Of a DNA stretch of 64,000 nucleotides, positions 21,771 through 32,011 are shown piece after piece. This DNA comes from Lepidodermella squamata. Lineage: Eukaryota > Gastrotricha. Below the pieces are notes generated by a model. That model saw nothing but the letters and a program-made list of their open reading frames with translations. It did not search any database and was not told the origin of the DNA. Within the stretch, counting starts at the first letter, position 1, and each line of letters begins with the position of its first letter. Where the stretch lies: contig JBLDXI010000025.1 in assembly GCA_047495785.1 (NCBI GenBank), forward strand, positions 1,426,001 to 1,490,000. Direction: 5' to 3'. The translations under genes were made by a program, and so were the position numbers.

Positions 21771-23352
21771 TTAGAAGGTTAATGTCGTTGTGATTTGACT
21801 GAAAGTTCTGTTTGTCGAGTTAAGCAATACATCGTCCATGATTGTTCTATGGCCCAGAATGAATTCGCCGGGATGAAAGAGGGCTTGAAGCGCAGCCATC
21901 ACACCAGCCGCGAGAAGGGCAGTGATCGGAACCGTGAAAACCCAAGCCATGACAATGCCGCCCAATGTCTTCCAGCTGATTTCGTTCTTACCATTACAAA
22001 GTCCTATGAAAATGATCGAGCCAACTTTGCAAGTTGTGGTCGAAATCGGCAGATCGAGCTGACTAGCGAGAAGGACAGTGATCGCAGTACCCAAATCAAT
22101 AACGAAGCCCTATCATAATAGTGAATGGTTGTAATAAACTAAGACCAGGGGTTGAGGAATTTACCTTGGGTGGAGTTATTTCAGCTAGCCCTCCTCCAAT
22201 GGTCTTGACAACATTACGGCCTAGAGCCCATAGCCCCAGCACCATTCCGACCCCGCCAAACGCGAGAATCCAGATTTCAGGTTTCGACTCCTTTTCAGGG
22301 ATAGAATCGTTGAGGTAGATTTCATACATACCCAAAGTTGGAGCAATTGCATTTGCCACATCGTTACCACCATGTGCGATAGAAGCAAAGCATGATGTGA
22401 CGATTTGGAGAGTCCAAAACATCGGATCCAATCCAGGCCATTCCTCGGCAGCTATCAGTCGCCTGAACCACGATTTCGATTTCGTAACAAGAGATGGTCT
22501 TCTAGACTCTGCGGAGATGGCCGAGGCATTGCTAGTCATAGGACTTGCGACGAATGGTACAGGGTTAGACGCCCATTGCTCCAAATCCATAGTCGAAATT
22601 TTGATCTCATTTATTGTTTTTACATGGTCTTTCTGCTGAGGTACATACCAAAAGAATGTAATTAGAAACGCGGCGATACCTCCCACAGAGGCGGCTATAA
22701 CCGACAGGTACCAAGGCCAATCAAATTCCCACTCAACAAGCTGTGGCCGGCCATACAACAGCGCGAAAAGATTCAGGGTTATAGTAATCGCATAGAAAAC
22801 GGGTAAAGAGTGAGCTGAACGGCGAAGCTGGGCTTTGCTATCAGGCGTTATGAAAATGGACGCCTTCATTGCCATGAAAATCGCCGCACTAATTGTACCT
22901 GACATGAGGGGTGAAATCAACCATGACAAGGCGATTTTTACGATAGGTTCCCACTCAATTTTATCGAACCCAACAACCACAGTGCTTATACCAATCATAG
23001 CTCCAACGGCAGCTTGTGTGCCGGAAACTGGCATTTTGAGCATTGTTACCGATATTAGCCATATTGTTGAGGCGATCAAGGCCGATAGATATCCAAGCAT
23101 TAGAAGGTCATGCTCACCTTCGAAAGCGGATATGTCGATTACCCCCTTGCTAATAGACTCAGCAACGCCTCCGCCAAGAAGAATTGCACCGGCTAATTCG
23201 CATATCGAGGCTAGAATGAACGCATGGGTGACCGTAATAGCTCCAGAGCCGATTGTGGTACCAAATGTGTTGGCGACATCATTCGCTCCAATGCTAAAAG
23301 CAAGCAGAAACCCGAAAAAGAACCCGACAATGAGTATTGCTAATAAGTCCAT
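21771..23352 (-). CDS. PiT/SLC20 phosphate transporter P1, short class
   Basis: Sodium-phosphate cotransporter family in the plasma membrane. Exons 23352-22165 and 22109-21771 encode 508 residues. Two pseudo-symmetric PHO-4 halves carry GANDVANTFGTTIGSGA and AHGGNDVANAIAPTLGMYE. The large loop between halves is much shorter than in P2, P3 and P5. Relative to those copies and human PiT proteins, the N-half SGTH motif reads SGTQ, the C-half STTHCK reads STTTCK, and the conserved Glu of the GFxIEL motif is Asp (GFVIDLG). The N-half Glu in ASICELAG is kept. The single phase-0 intron before GFVID is shared only with P4. A reverse-strand AATAAA is at 21694-21699. Transport may be altered; the fold is clearly intact. 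Confidence 0.92.
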
Positions 23353-23646
23353 TTTTCTCTTTTAGACAGGAAGCCAGACAGTCGAGAACTGCGGTGCCGT
23401 AATCTTCTCTCGCTGGCATAGAACTTGGCCGCCATGGCCTTTTGTGCTACAAAATATTATTAGCGCGATAAGCGAGATAAGCAATTTACCCGATTTAACT
23501 CATTTATAAATCATGCATCATATTATGTGTTCTTTATTTGTACTCAACATTCAGGGTTAAACGGAACCAAAAGCCAAGATTTCTGAGAACAGTACTTTAT
23601 TACAAAACATTTTTTCCATGAAATAATCGGGCCTATGAGCAAATAT

Positions 23647-25656
23647 TCATAGATATTGGGTAGTTAGTTCCAAAGGCAATTCTGCCGTTGTTGCATTTAG
23701 CTGTTGAATCAAGTCTAGTTCTACTGGATAGTTGCTGTATAACAATTGAAGAAGTGCCATCGCTCCTGCGGAAACCAGACCAGCTGCTGGCACCGTCACC
23801 AGCCAGGCTACGACTATATTTCTAAAAACAGCCCAATCTATCGTGTGCTTCCCACCCTTCGTAATTCCGACCAAAACAACCGACCCAATCTTACAGTGAG
23901 TGGTTGAGACAGGAACATAAGCATGGCTAGCAATCAGAACAGTGAGTGCAGCACCTAATTCGATGCTAAAACCACTTGGGGGTGTGACCTCTGTAATATC
24001 AGAGCCAACAGTTTCGATAACCCTACGGCCGAGAACCCATAGGCCAAGGGATATTCCAGCTCCCCCTAGTGCCATAATCCATACCTCAGGTTCTTCGGTC
24101 GAAGTAACTGATCGTCTGCTAAACAAGCTGTAAAGACCAACGACTGGGCCCACCGCGTTAGAAACATCATTGCCCCCGTGGGCAAAGGCGCTAAAGCATG
24201 CTGTGACAACTTGGAGAAACGCAAATAGGCGAAAAATCCCGGGATATTCCTGATTACGGCGTTGCCGTTCCCAATCAGGGTCTGGGGCAACCTCTCGAAT
24301 TCGGTGAATTACCGGCTCCTTGCCATCAGGTGGCACAAATGGTTTGATTAACACTAGGGAGTGAACTGAACGATTAGCAGCAAAGTCGTCAAGGTCATCT
24401 CTTGGTATGGTTAGTGTCATCTCAGTATCTTCTGTTTCTGAAGTGATTGGTTCGCCATTTTCAGCAGGGCTATCCTCAATATTTTTCGTATTGCTCCGCG
24501 TTATTCGAACAGAATAAGTGTCGTTTTGCTCGTTGACGCTTTCCAACTCAACCCTCGTCGTAGAATCTCTTTGCGACGCTTCCTGGATCAGCTTTAAAAT
24601 TTGATCGTTTTGCTGAGCTGCTGATGTAACAGAATCAATTGATTTTGACCGAGTTGGGATCCTTGGATACGGAGGTATTGAGCTCAGCTCAGAGGACGCG
24701 ATTTCGCTGTCGAGAGACGGTCTCCTCCGTATTATCTGCTGACGCAAGTGGGGAACGACAGCAAATTTAGCTATAAGAGCTGCTATTGCACCAACTCCAA
24801 GACTCGCGACTACAGCTCCCCAAGTTGGGATGTAATTAAGGTATAAAATACTTGGACCTTCGTAAAGGACAGAAAATGCATTGACAGCGAGAGTTGCAGC
24901 GTAGAAAACAGGTAACAGAAGCAAGCCCCGTTCAAACTGTATGCGATGATTAGGTATACGAAGTACCAAGTACTCGAGGGTGAAGTAAATTCCAGAGGAG
25001 ATCACTCCGGACATCATCGGCGAAATTACCCATGATGCTACTATTTTCACCAAAGCTATCCAGTTAACACCTTTTGTCCCCTTTGCTACCAAAGTGAAAC
25101 CTATCATTGCGCCTACGGTTGTATGAGTTGCTGAGACTGGAAGCTTAAGCATTGTGGCTGACATGAGCCATAAACAAGCTCCCACAAGGGAAGCCAAGTA
25201 TCCAAACTCGAGTAAGACCACCTCATCTTCATAAAGTTTAAGATCGATTATTCCTTGCGAAATGGTTGTCGAAACCTTGCCGCCCAACAAAACCGCGCCG
25301 CAAATCTCGAAAATAGATGCCAAGATGCAGGCCTTACGCAGTGTTAACGCTTTCGACCCGACAGAAGTTCCAAAGGAGTTGGCCACGTCATTTGCGCCGA
25401 TGGAAAATGCTAGGACAAAGCCTATTATGAACCCAACTATTACTACCCAGAGAGCCATGGTCTTGAAAGGCCACGGATATTCTGTAACAATTTGTTCAGC
25501 TGAGAGTATCGAGTTCAAAGTTCTTCGCTGGTGACCGAAAAACAACCGCTGAGCGATACTTATATCATTTTTAGATAAGCTATCAGTGTCTTTGGTACTA
25601 AGGCCTAGTTTCAGCTCACGCTGTTGACGTGGGAGCAGAAACGAAAAAAGTTGCAT
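23647..25656 (-). CDS. PiT/SLC20 phosphate transporter P2, long class
   Basis: One uninterrupted exon encodes 669 residues. A 66-residue N-terminal extension precedes MALWVVIVGFIIGF, where P3 and P5 begin; the alternative Met at 25458 lies in CCATGG and may be the true start, giving about 603 residues. The PHO-4 halves contain [19 protein letters not shown] and [18 protein letters not shown]. Substrate-region motifs are canonical: PVSATHTTVGAMIG and [15 protein letters not shown], with GFSIELGA. The long cytosolic loop is rich in Ser, Glu and Asp and includes several basic-Ser patches that could be phosphorylated. A reverse-strand AATAAA is at 23596-23601. Intronless, unlike P5, its nearest structural relative with introns. 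Confidence 0.92.
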   Translation of the reverse strand: MQLFSFLLPRQQRELKLGLSTKDTDSLSKNDISIAQRLFFGHQRRTLNSILSAEQIVTEYPWPFKTMALWVVIVGFIIGFVLAFSIGANDVANSFGTSVGSKALTLRKACILASIFEICGAVLLGGKVSTTISQGIIDLKLYEDEVVLLEFGYLASLVGACLWLMSATMLKLPVSATHTTVGAMIGFTLVAKGTKGVNWIALVKIVASWVISPMMSGVISSGIYFTLEYLVLRIPNHRIQFERGLLLLPVFYAATLAVNAFSVLYEGPSILYLNYIPTWGAVVASLGVGAIAALIAKFAVVPHLRQQIIRRRPSLDSEIASSELSSIPPYPRIPTRSKSIDSVTSAAQQNDQILKLIQEASQRDSTTRVELESVNEQNDTYSVRITRSNTKNIEDSPAENGEPITSETEDTEMTLTIPRDDLDDFAANRSVHSLVLIKPFVPPDGKEPVIHRIREVAPDPDWERQRRNQEYPGIFRLFAFLQVVTACFSAFAHGGNDVSNAVGPVVGLYSLFSRRSVTSTEEPEVWIMALGGAGISLGLWVLGRRVIETVGSDITEVTPPSGFSIELGAALTVLIASHAYVPVSTTHCKIGSVVLVGITKGGKHTIDWAVFRNIVVAWLVTVPAAGLVSAGAMALLQLLYSNYPVELDLIQQLNATTAELPLELTTQYL

Positions 25657-26453
25657 TTCTCCGGAGCTTCCACTTTATATAACCTTATTAAGGACAGCGA
25701 TTCACTGGTAAGAAACTGAAAATTTGGTGCCGAACAAAGTGCTCAAATCGAATAGTACTTCGGCTGTTTTTCGGAAATTCGCAAGGAAAACTAATTTCAT
25801 CCTAAAAACTGACCATTTTTGAAGACTATGGGATAGCCATTATTTGGAGGTGGGTTGGGGGTGGGTTAAGGGTGGCTAGGAAAAGCCTTGGTTACTTCTA
25901 TCACGAAAAACGACCCCATTATCCCGAAGACTTGAAACAGGCCAATCTTATCGAGGACTTTGCCGGCGAAATGCCATCTCCCAAAATTTAAGTTTTTTCA
26001 CCGAGATATATTTAGACTCATTTTGATGTCATTCTTGAACAACGCCTAATTAATTTAAACCTTAGAGCTTGAAAACTTGGAAAAAATTATGCCGCATACT
26101 TTAGCGGAGTTCAAGGTTTAAACGACAAAGCTAGTGAACTAGTTAATGCATGTTGATAAAATCCTTATCTGTATAATGGATATTAAGGTTGCTTCTCAGC
26201 TTGACAACAGGTCGATCTAGGGAAACTTATATAAACTTATATAAAATAGGTATAAGATACAACCGTTGGAAATCAGTTAGTTTATTCATTAGAATCCTAG
26301 AGGCTGGTTATTGTACGAAAAATAGAAATTATAGATATGGCGTACAAATTCACCGAGTTAAGCAATTTCATATCATGAGGTAAAAACATCGATAAGAACA
26401 AATTTGCTGACGACAGAATCACCGGGACACAACATTGTTCATTAATTTAAAGT
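25657..26453. other. Intergenic P3 to P2
   Basis: 5' flank of P2 and 3' flank of P3. It contains a G-rich motif at 25852-25872. No gene seen. Confidence 0.5.
25852..25872 (+). promoter_or_regulatory. G-quadruplex-capable motif
   Basis: Four G-runs of 3, 5, 3 and 3 separated by 2, 1 and 4 bases on the plus strand fit the standard intramolecular G4 pattern. It lies about 200 bp upstream of the P2 start, with the G-rich strand acting as the template for that gene. A regulatory role is an inference. Confidence 0.35.
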
Positions 26454-28166
26454 TCAAAGAATCAATTGAGCTGTCGTGGTGACGTTAAAGGCAAAAGAGG
26501 TCGAATTTAGTTGTCGCAGCAGCATCAAGGCCTTCTCAGCATCAGAATCGTAAAATATTAGCTTGAGAAGGAACATAGCCAGACTAGAAACCAAAGCTGA
26601 AGCTGGAACGGTAATGATCCATGCAAGAATAATATTGCGGAAGATCTTCCAATCAATCTTCCGCCAACCTCCTCGAGTAACGCCAACGAAAACAACGGAA
26701 CCGATTTTACAGTGAGTTGTCGATACTGGAACGTAGGCGTGACTAGCAATAAGGACAGTAGTTGCGGCGCCAAGTTCGATGCTGAAACCACTAGGCGGCG
26801 TGACTTCAGTAATTTCACTTCCAACCGTCTCTATAACTCGCCGGCCTAGAACCCACAACCCCAGTGAAATCGCGGCCCCTCCAAGTGCCAAAATCCATAT
26901 TTCTGGCTCTTCCCTCGTTGAGGGAGGCTTGCCGATGTGAAGTCCATACAATCCCACAACTGGCCCAACTGCGTTGGAGACGTCATTACCGCCATGAGCA
27001 AATGCCCCGAAGCAAGCCGTTAGGACTTGGAGGAAAGCAAAAAGTTTGAATATTCCAGGATATTCGATCTCTTCCTTCACTGGAGTCGGTTCATCCGGCG
27101 GCGGCTTTTCAGCCTCCATACCCTCAGGCGAGACAAATGGCTTCACCAGCTGCAGCGAATGCACGGAGTGCAGTACGCTTTTGCCAGGCTCGGAGCCATC
27201 GGAACTAACACTATCCGCTGCCATCATCGAATCGAAGGCAGCTACTTCGAGGTCCTCGTCGACATGTTGTAGTGTGAAGCTGTTTCCGCTTCTGTTTCGT
27301 CGCGAAGCCGCTGTTTTAGAATTTAAGGATGCTAGCGATTTCAAGAAGCGATCTTCTTCATTCACTGATGTTTGAGCGTCGACGAACATTTTTCGTTTTT
27401 GAGATCCGCTGATGTCTTGCAGGGTTGGCCGCCGAGCTATGATATGCGCTTTCATGCGGGATGCGATTACAAACTTGGCAACTATCGCGCCGAGGATTCC
27501 AATGCCAACACTTGCAATAATCGAACCCCAAAGAGGAATCTTGTGAAAATGGAGTACCCTCGGGCCGTCGAAGAATACCGAGAATGAGTTGATCGCCAAA
27601 GTTATTGCATAGAAGAAAGGAAGCAATAAAATGCCTCGCTCTAACTGCTCCATGTGGTTAGGAATGCGCAATAAGAAATATTCCAAGAAGAAATAAATCG
27701 CTGCTGATATTGCGCCCGACATGACGGGAGAAATTACCCATGAAGCTGCAATTTTCACTAAGGCAAGCCAGTTTACACCCTCAGTACCTTTAGCAACAAG
27801 TGTGAAACCGATGACCGCGCCAACAATGCTGTGAGTGACTGAAACCGGTAACTTGAACAAGGTGGCTGTCATCAACCAAACGCATGCCCCAATCAAGGCA
27901 GCTAGGTAGCCAAGTTCCAGCAGGGTGATTTCGCTGGAGAACATCTCAATCTCGATTATGCCTTTGGATATTGTGCTCGAAACCTTAGCGCCGAGTAATA
28001 CTGAACCAATAGTTTCGAAAATGGAGGCTAGAATGCAGGCGCGCCTCAAGGTGAGCACCCCGGAACCTACCGATGTCCCGAAGGAGTTTGCCACATCGTT
28101 GGCGCCGATGGAAAAAGCCAACGCGAAGCCGATGATGAAGCCGACTATGACTATCCAAAGACTCAT
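26454..28166 (-). CDS. PiT/SLC20 phosphate transporter P3, long class
   Basis: One exon, 570 residues, starting [18 protein letters not shown]. The N-half has [34 protein letters not shown] (the Glu equivalent to PiT2 Glu55) and [14 protein letters not shown]. The C-half has [27 protein letters not shown] and [15 protein letters not shown], so all the conserved substrate-region residues I can name are present. The loop between halves (about 240-370) is hydrophilic and Ser-rich. Tail-to-head with P2, same orientation. Intronless, suggesting that P2 and P3 arose from an intronless ancestor or from each other after intron loss. Confidence 0.93.
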   Translation of the reverse strand: MSLWIVIVGFIIGFALAFSIGANDVANSFGTSVGSGVLTLRRACILASIFETIGSVLLGAKVSSTISKGIIEIEMFSSEITLLELGYLAALIGACVWLMTATLFKLPVSVTHSIVGAVIGFTLVAKGTEGVNWLALVKIAASWVISPVMSGAISAAIYFFLEYFLLRIPNHMEQLERGILLLPFFYAITLAINSFSVFFDGPRVLHFHKIPLWGSIIASVGIGILGAIVAKFVIASRMKAHIIARRPTLQDISGSQKRKMFVDAQTSVNEEDRFLKSLASLNSKTAASRRNRSGNSFTLQHVDEDLEVAAFDSMMAADSVSSDGSEPGKSVLHSVHSLQLVKPFVSPEGMEAEKPPPDEPTPVKEEIEYPGIFKLFAFLQVLTACFGAFAHGGNDVSNAVGPVVGLYGLHIGKPPSTREEPEIWILALGGAAISLGLWVLGRRVIETVGSEITEVTPPSGFSIELGAATTVLIASHAYVPVSTTHCKIGSVVFVGVTRGGWRKIDWKIFRNIILAWIITVPASALVSSLAMFLLKLIFYDSDAEKALMLLRQLNSTSFAFNVTTTAQLIL

Positions 28167-29129
28167 TTCTAACCGGCAGCATAAAATCTAAACGTAGCGG
28201 ACAGATATATTAATGTCTTGGAGAGACTCTCGCATCCACGCTTCTAGCGCAAAACGGGTCAAAGGGAAGTGAAGCGAAACTGGTTTTCCCAGATTCTTCT
28301 TGTGGTTTGTATTGCCCTTCAATTGTTAGAAAATAAAAAGTAAAAATCTTTCGAATACTGCAGCCCATCCGTTTGAAATTAGTTCAAAATTACAGTCTTT
28401 TCAAGCTTGTTCAACCTGATTTCCGCTTTCAGCGCGATGTTTGCACCGAACTTGATAAAAAAAATTGGGGGATGTTTTTGACCGTTTTGAGATAAATTGT
28501 TGTGAATGGCAGTCAAAACAAGATAAAAAGCAGAGGTCGAACGGTCTCGCAAAGCGGTTCATTTTCTTTGTTATTTTCACGTTAATTTTGGCGTCAAAGC
28601 ATAGCCTTGATAAAACTTGCCGTCAAATAAAACGTTTTTTTCGACGCCGCTAGCATACGTAATACAGAGGGCCGATTTTTCGCTATATATATTCTACCAT
28701 TGTATAGAATCTGATAAATGGTCATCCGCCCTGTTTGTTTGCGGTAGCATGTGATAAAATGCTCACCTATGTCAAGCAGAAAACGTCAGCTTGACAGAGA
28801 AACAGCCATAAATTCAAAAGCATGGGTTTTCAAAATAATTCTTAAATCAATTTGAAACATGTTCTCAAGCCGGGGGCAAAATTCTGAAATCGTGCTTAAA
28901 TAAATACTCAAAACTTACAATTTTTTTCATAAGCAGCTAGGCTTGTGTTTGTCGCTCGCAGAACGAGCGAGCTTATAGCTAACGCATTGGAAGAAAATTC
29001 GTCTTGTTGCGCCAAGAATTTAATCATCAAGTCGGAAATGCTAGCACGGCATAGATTACACATTTCGGGCTAAATATTCCATAATTACTGTGTGATTTGA
29101 TTTCCATCCAAGGCTTGCTGCCTGCAGAG
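28167..29129. other. Intergenic P4 to P3
   Basis: Nearly 1 kb, AT-rich, with the P3 5' flank on its left and the P4 3' flank on its right. No recognisable gene, repeat or structured site. Confidence 0.5.
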
Positions 29130-30699
29130 TCAGATATTTAGCGTAGTGGTTATTGGTTGGAAAACGCTCGTTGTCGCGTTTAGGATTGAACCATTAGTTG
29201 TCGCTATCAGTATCAAATCCTCAGGCTGAAAAATAGCTTGAAGTGCAGCCATGACGCCAGCCGCGAGAAGGGCAGTGATCGGCACCGTAAAAACCCATGC
29301 CATAACAACACCAACCAGGGTTTTCCAGCTGATCTCGTTTTTGCCATTGCACAATCCAATGAATATTATCGATCCAACTTTGCAGATGGTAGTCGAAATT
29401 GGCAGATCGAATTGGCTGGCTAGCAAGACGGTTATGGCAGTGCCCATATCCATAACAAAACCCTTAAGGAATTGAACATGTTTTAGGATGAGTCGTAAAA
29501 ATTATGGTCACCTTGGGCGTAGTTATTTCAGCTAGCCCGCCGCCTATAGTTTTGACAACATTGCGGCCGAGTGCCCATAATCCCACTACCATTCCGACCC
29601 CGCCAAATGCGAGAATCCAAAGTTCAGGTTTTGTCGCTTTTTGCGGAATCGCATCAGTACGATAGATTTCATACATGCCCAGTGGTGGTGCAATCGCATT
29701 TGCAACATCGTTACCGCCGTGCGCTATGGATGCAAAGCAAGAAGTTATGATTTGAATAGTCCAGAACATGGGATCAAGTCCAGACCACTCCTCGGCGGCA
29801 ATCAGTCGTCTGAGAAATGATGTCGACTTGGCAATCAGTGACGGCCTTCTGGAATCTGTGGATATTACAGAGGCATTGCTGGACGGCGGAGTCTCGACCA
29901 TAGGTACAGGATTTGCCTTCCAATGTTGCAGGGCCACGTTTGACACGTTCATCTCGTTCACCATTTTAACGTAGTTCTTCTGTCGGGGGATATACCAGAA
30001 AAAAGTTAAAAGAAACGCAGCGCCTCCTCCAACAGTGGCGATAATGATAGGTAGGTACCAGGGCCACTCAAAGCTCAACGTGAAGAGCTTCGGCCGACCG
30101 AAGAGGAGCGCAAACAGGTTAAGTGCGATTGAAATAGCGTAGAACACTGGAAGAGAGTGAGCTGAGCGACGCAGCTGAGCTTGGCTGTCCGGAGTAATGA
30201 AAATTGACGCCTTCATCGCCATGAAAATAGCCGCACTGATGACACCGGACATTAGAGGTGAAATCAACCAGGACAACGCGATTTTTACGACAGGTTCCCA
30301 TTGGATTTCCTCCAAACCGACAGCTACGGCGCTCATGCCAATCATAGCTCCTACAGCGGCTTGCGTGCCGGAGACAGGCATTTTGAGAATTGTTACCACT
30401 ATCAGCCATATTGTCGCTGCTATCAGCGCGGACAAATAGCCAAGCATGAGGAGCTCCAGCTTACCTTCGAAAGCAGAAATACTGACGACCCCCTTACTTA
30501 TGGATTGAGCAACCCCTCCACCTAAAAAGATGGCGCCAATCAGTTCGCAAATCGAGGCTAACATGAACGCGTGGGTGACCGTTAGAGTTCCTGAACCAAT
30601 TGTTGTTCCAAAGGTGTTGGCTACATCGTTAGCTCCGATGCTGAAAGCCAAGAGGAAGCCGAAAAAGAACCCGGCAATGAGAAGAGCTAATAAATCCAT
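29130..30699 (-). CDS. PiT/SLC20 phosphate transporter P4, short class
   Basis: Exons 30699-29512 and 29462-29130 encode 506 residues. The first exon is exactly 1188 nt, identical in length to that of P1, and the phase-0 intron (49 nt) is at the same site. N-half motifs are GANDVANTFGTTIGSGTLT and MPVSGTQAAVGAMIG; C-half motifs are AHGGNDVANAIAPPLGMYE, GFVMDMGTA and ISTTICKVGS. As in P1, the His of the SGTH motif is Gln and the Glu of the C-half is Asp; the His of STTHCK is Ile here and Thr in P1. The gene is the closest relative of P1 by eye, although P2 and P3 lie between them. Confidence 0.92.
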
Positions 30700-32011
30700 A
30701 TGAATTTAGTTCAAAATGTAATATGAGCCGATCAAGTTCAACCTGCGGCGACCTTAAATGTGAATTCGTGAACAGACGCTGACGTGTCCTTCGGACATGG
30801 ACAAATTATTCATCGGAGCAAGATAACCTAAGAAGCAATAATAGTTATCACGTGCGCTCACGTGTATCTAACCCGGTAATTCGCGGTTAATAATAACTGA
30901 TTACCATATATGGCTTGTTTTTTTCCCAGCCACGCCCAGCGTTGTCGAGAAATCTTTCGGCTGGCTATAATTAACCGGCATCCTGCGCGTTGTTGAAAAG
31001 ATGAATCACTTTGAACATGGCAATACCGCTTTATCTGTTGCGGCATCCCCCAAAAATTTCACCGTTTTTCGTGATCATGCGACCTTTGATCCATGATGAC
31101 GAGGCATTGCAAGCTAAGATAAACACCTTCTATGCGTGCGGTGAATAACATTATATACTCGAACATATGGTACGTCGAATTCCGAAATTTGCACGCTGAA
31201 AAGTTGGTCTCAACCCTTTTACGGCGGAATAATTCTGAGGGGTTTTAGGAGGCGCTCTTCCCTATTTTGAAACCCATTTGCCTCTATCTGTCACCGTTAA
31301 GACTGCGCGAAAAGCAGTCGAAATCGCCCTATCCGCCGAGCTGATTTCAAGCAATATCTCGAGCACCCTAGGAGGATCAAACATTTCGAATCGGAATTTG
31401 AAGACGCATTGCCCTTTTTTGCTTACCCCCCTAAATTTTCATTTTAAACAACGAATTCTAGGCAAATCGCCCCCAGTTATTTCTGGCATAATTGTTGCTC
31501 GAACTCGCATCAAATCAAAAGAATTCCTTGAAGCTGTGCAATAAAATCCAGAAATTAACAAGGAGAACAAAACACACCATTTGGTTGGCTAATTTCTCTG
31601 TTTTATTTCGACCATAGCGCAAAATAATTCTACCGAGAATTGCGAGCGAATTTTTCGCTCAGATTCAAGAAAATCATCACGATCGATATTAACAACGAAA
31701 CAGATCGCTATCTTTGTTTACAATATCATTCCTCAGCAGTATTCATGTACTCTTCTCACGGCCTCAATCTATGGCAGTTGGCTGATAGAGAACGTAATAT
31801 TCTTATAGGTAATTCCTAATTCCTTGAAATTTTAATTAAAGTAATTTTAAAATTCTCCGCGTTGAAATGCGAGTCGCCTTTTTTCAATAACTCATATAAA
31901 AAAGGCACGTATACAAAACAACATCGAGAATAGGTAATATCAAGTGTGACTAGGCGGCGTTAATTTTTTGATTCTTCCCCTCATCATCATCCATCAACAA
32001 ATCGCGCCGTT
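30700..32011. other. Intergenic P5 to P4, with tandem E-boxes
   Basis: 5' flank of P4 and 3' flank of P5. Two CACGTG sites 10 bp apart (30849-30854 and 30859-30864) lie about 150 bp upstream of the P4 start. A plus-strand frame at 31278-31544 is open but looks non-coding. Nothing else seen. Confidence 0.45.
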
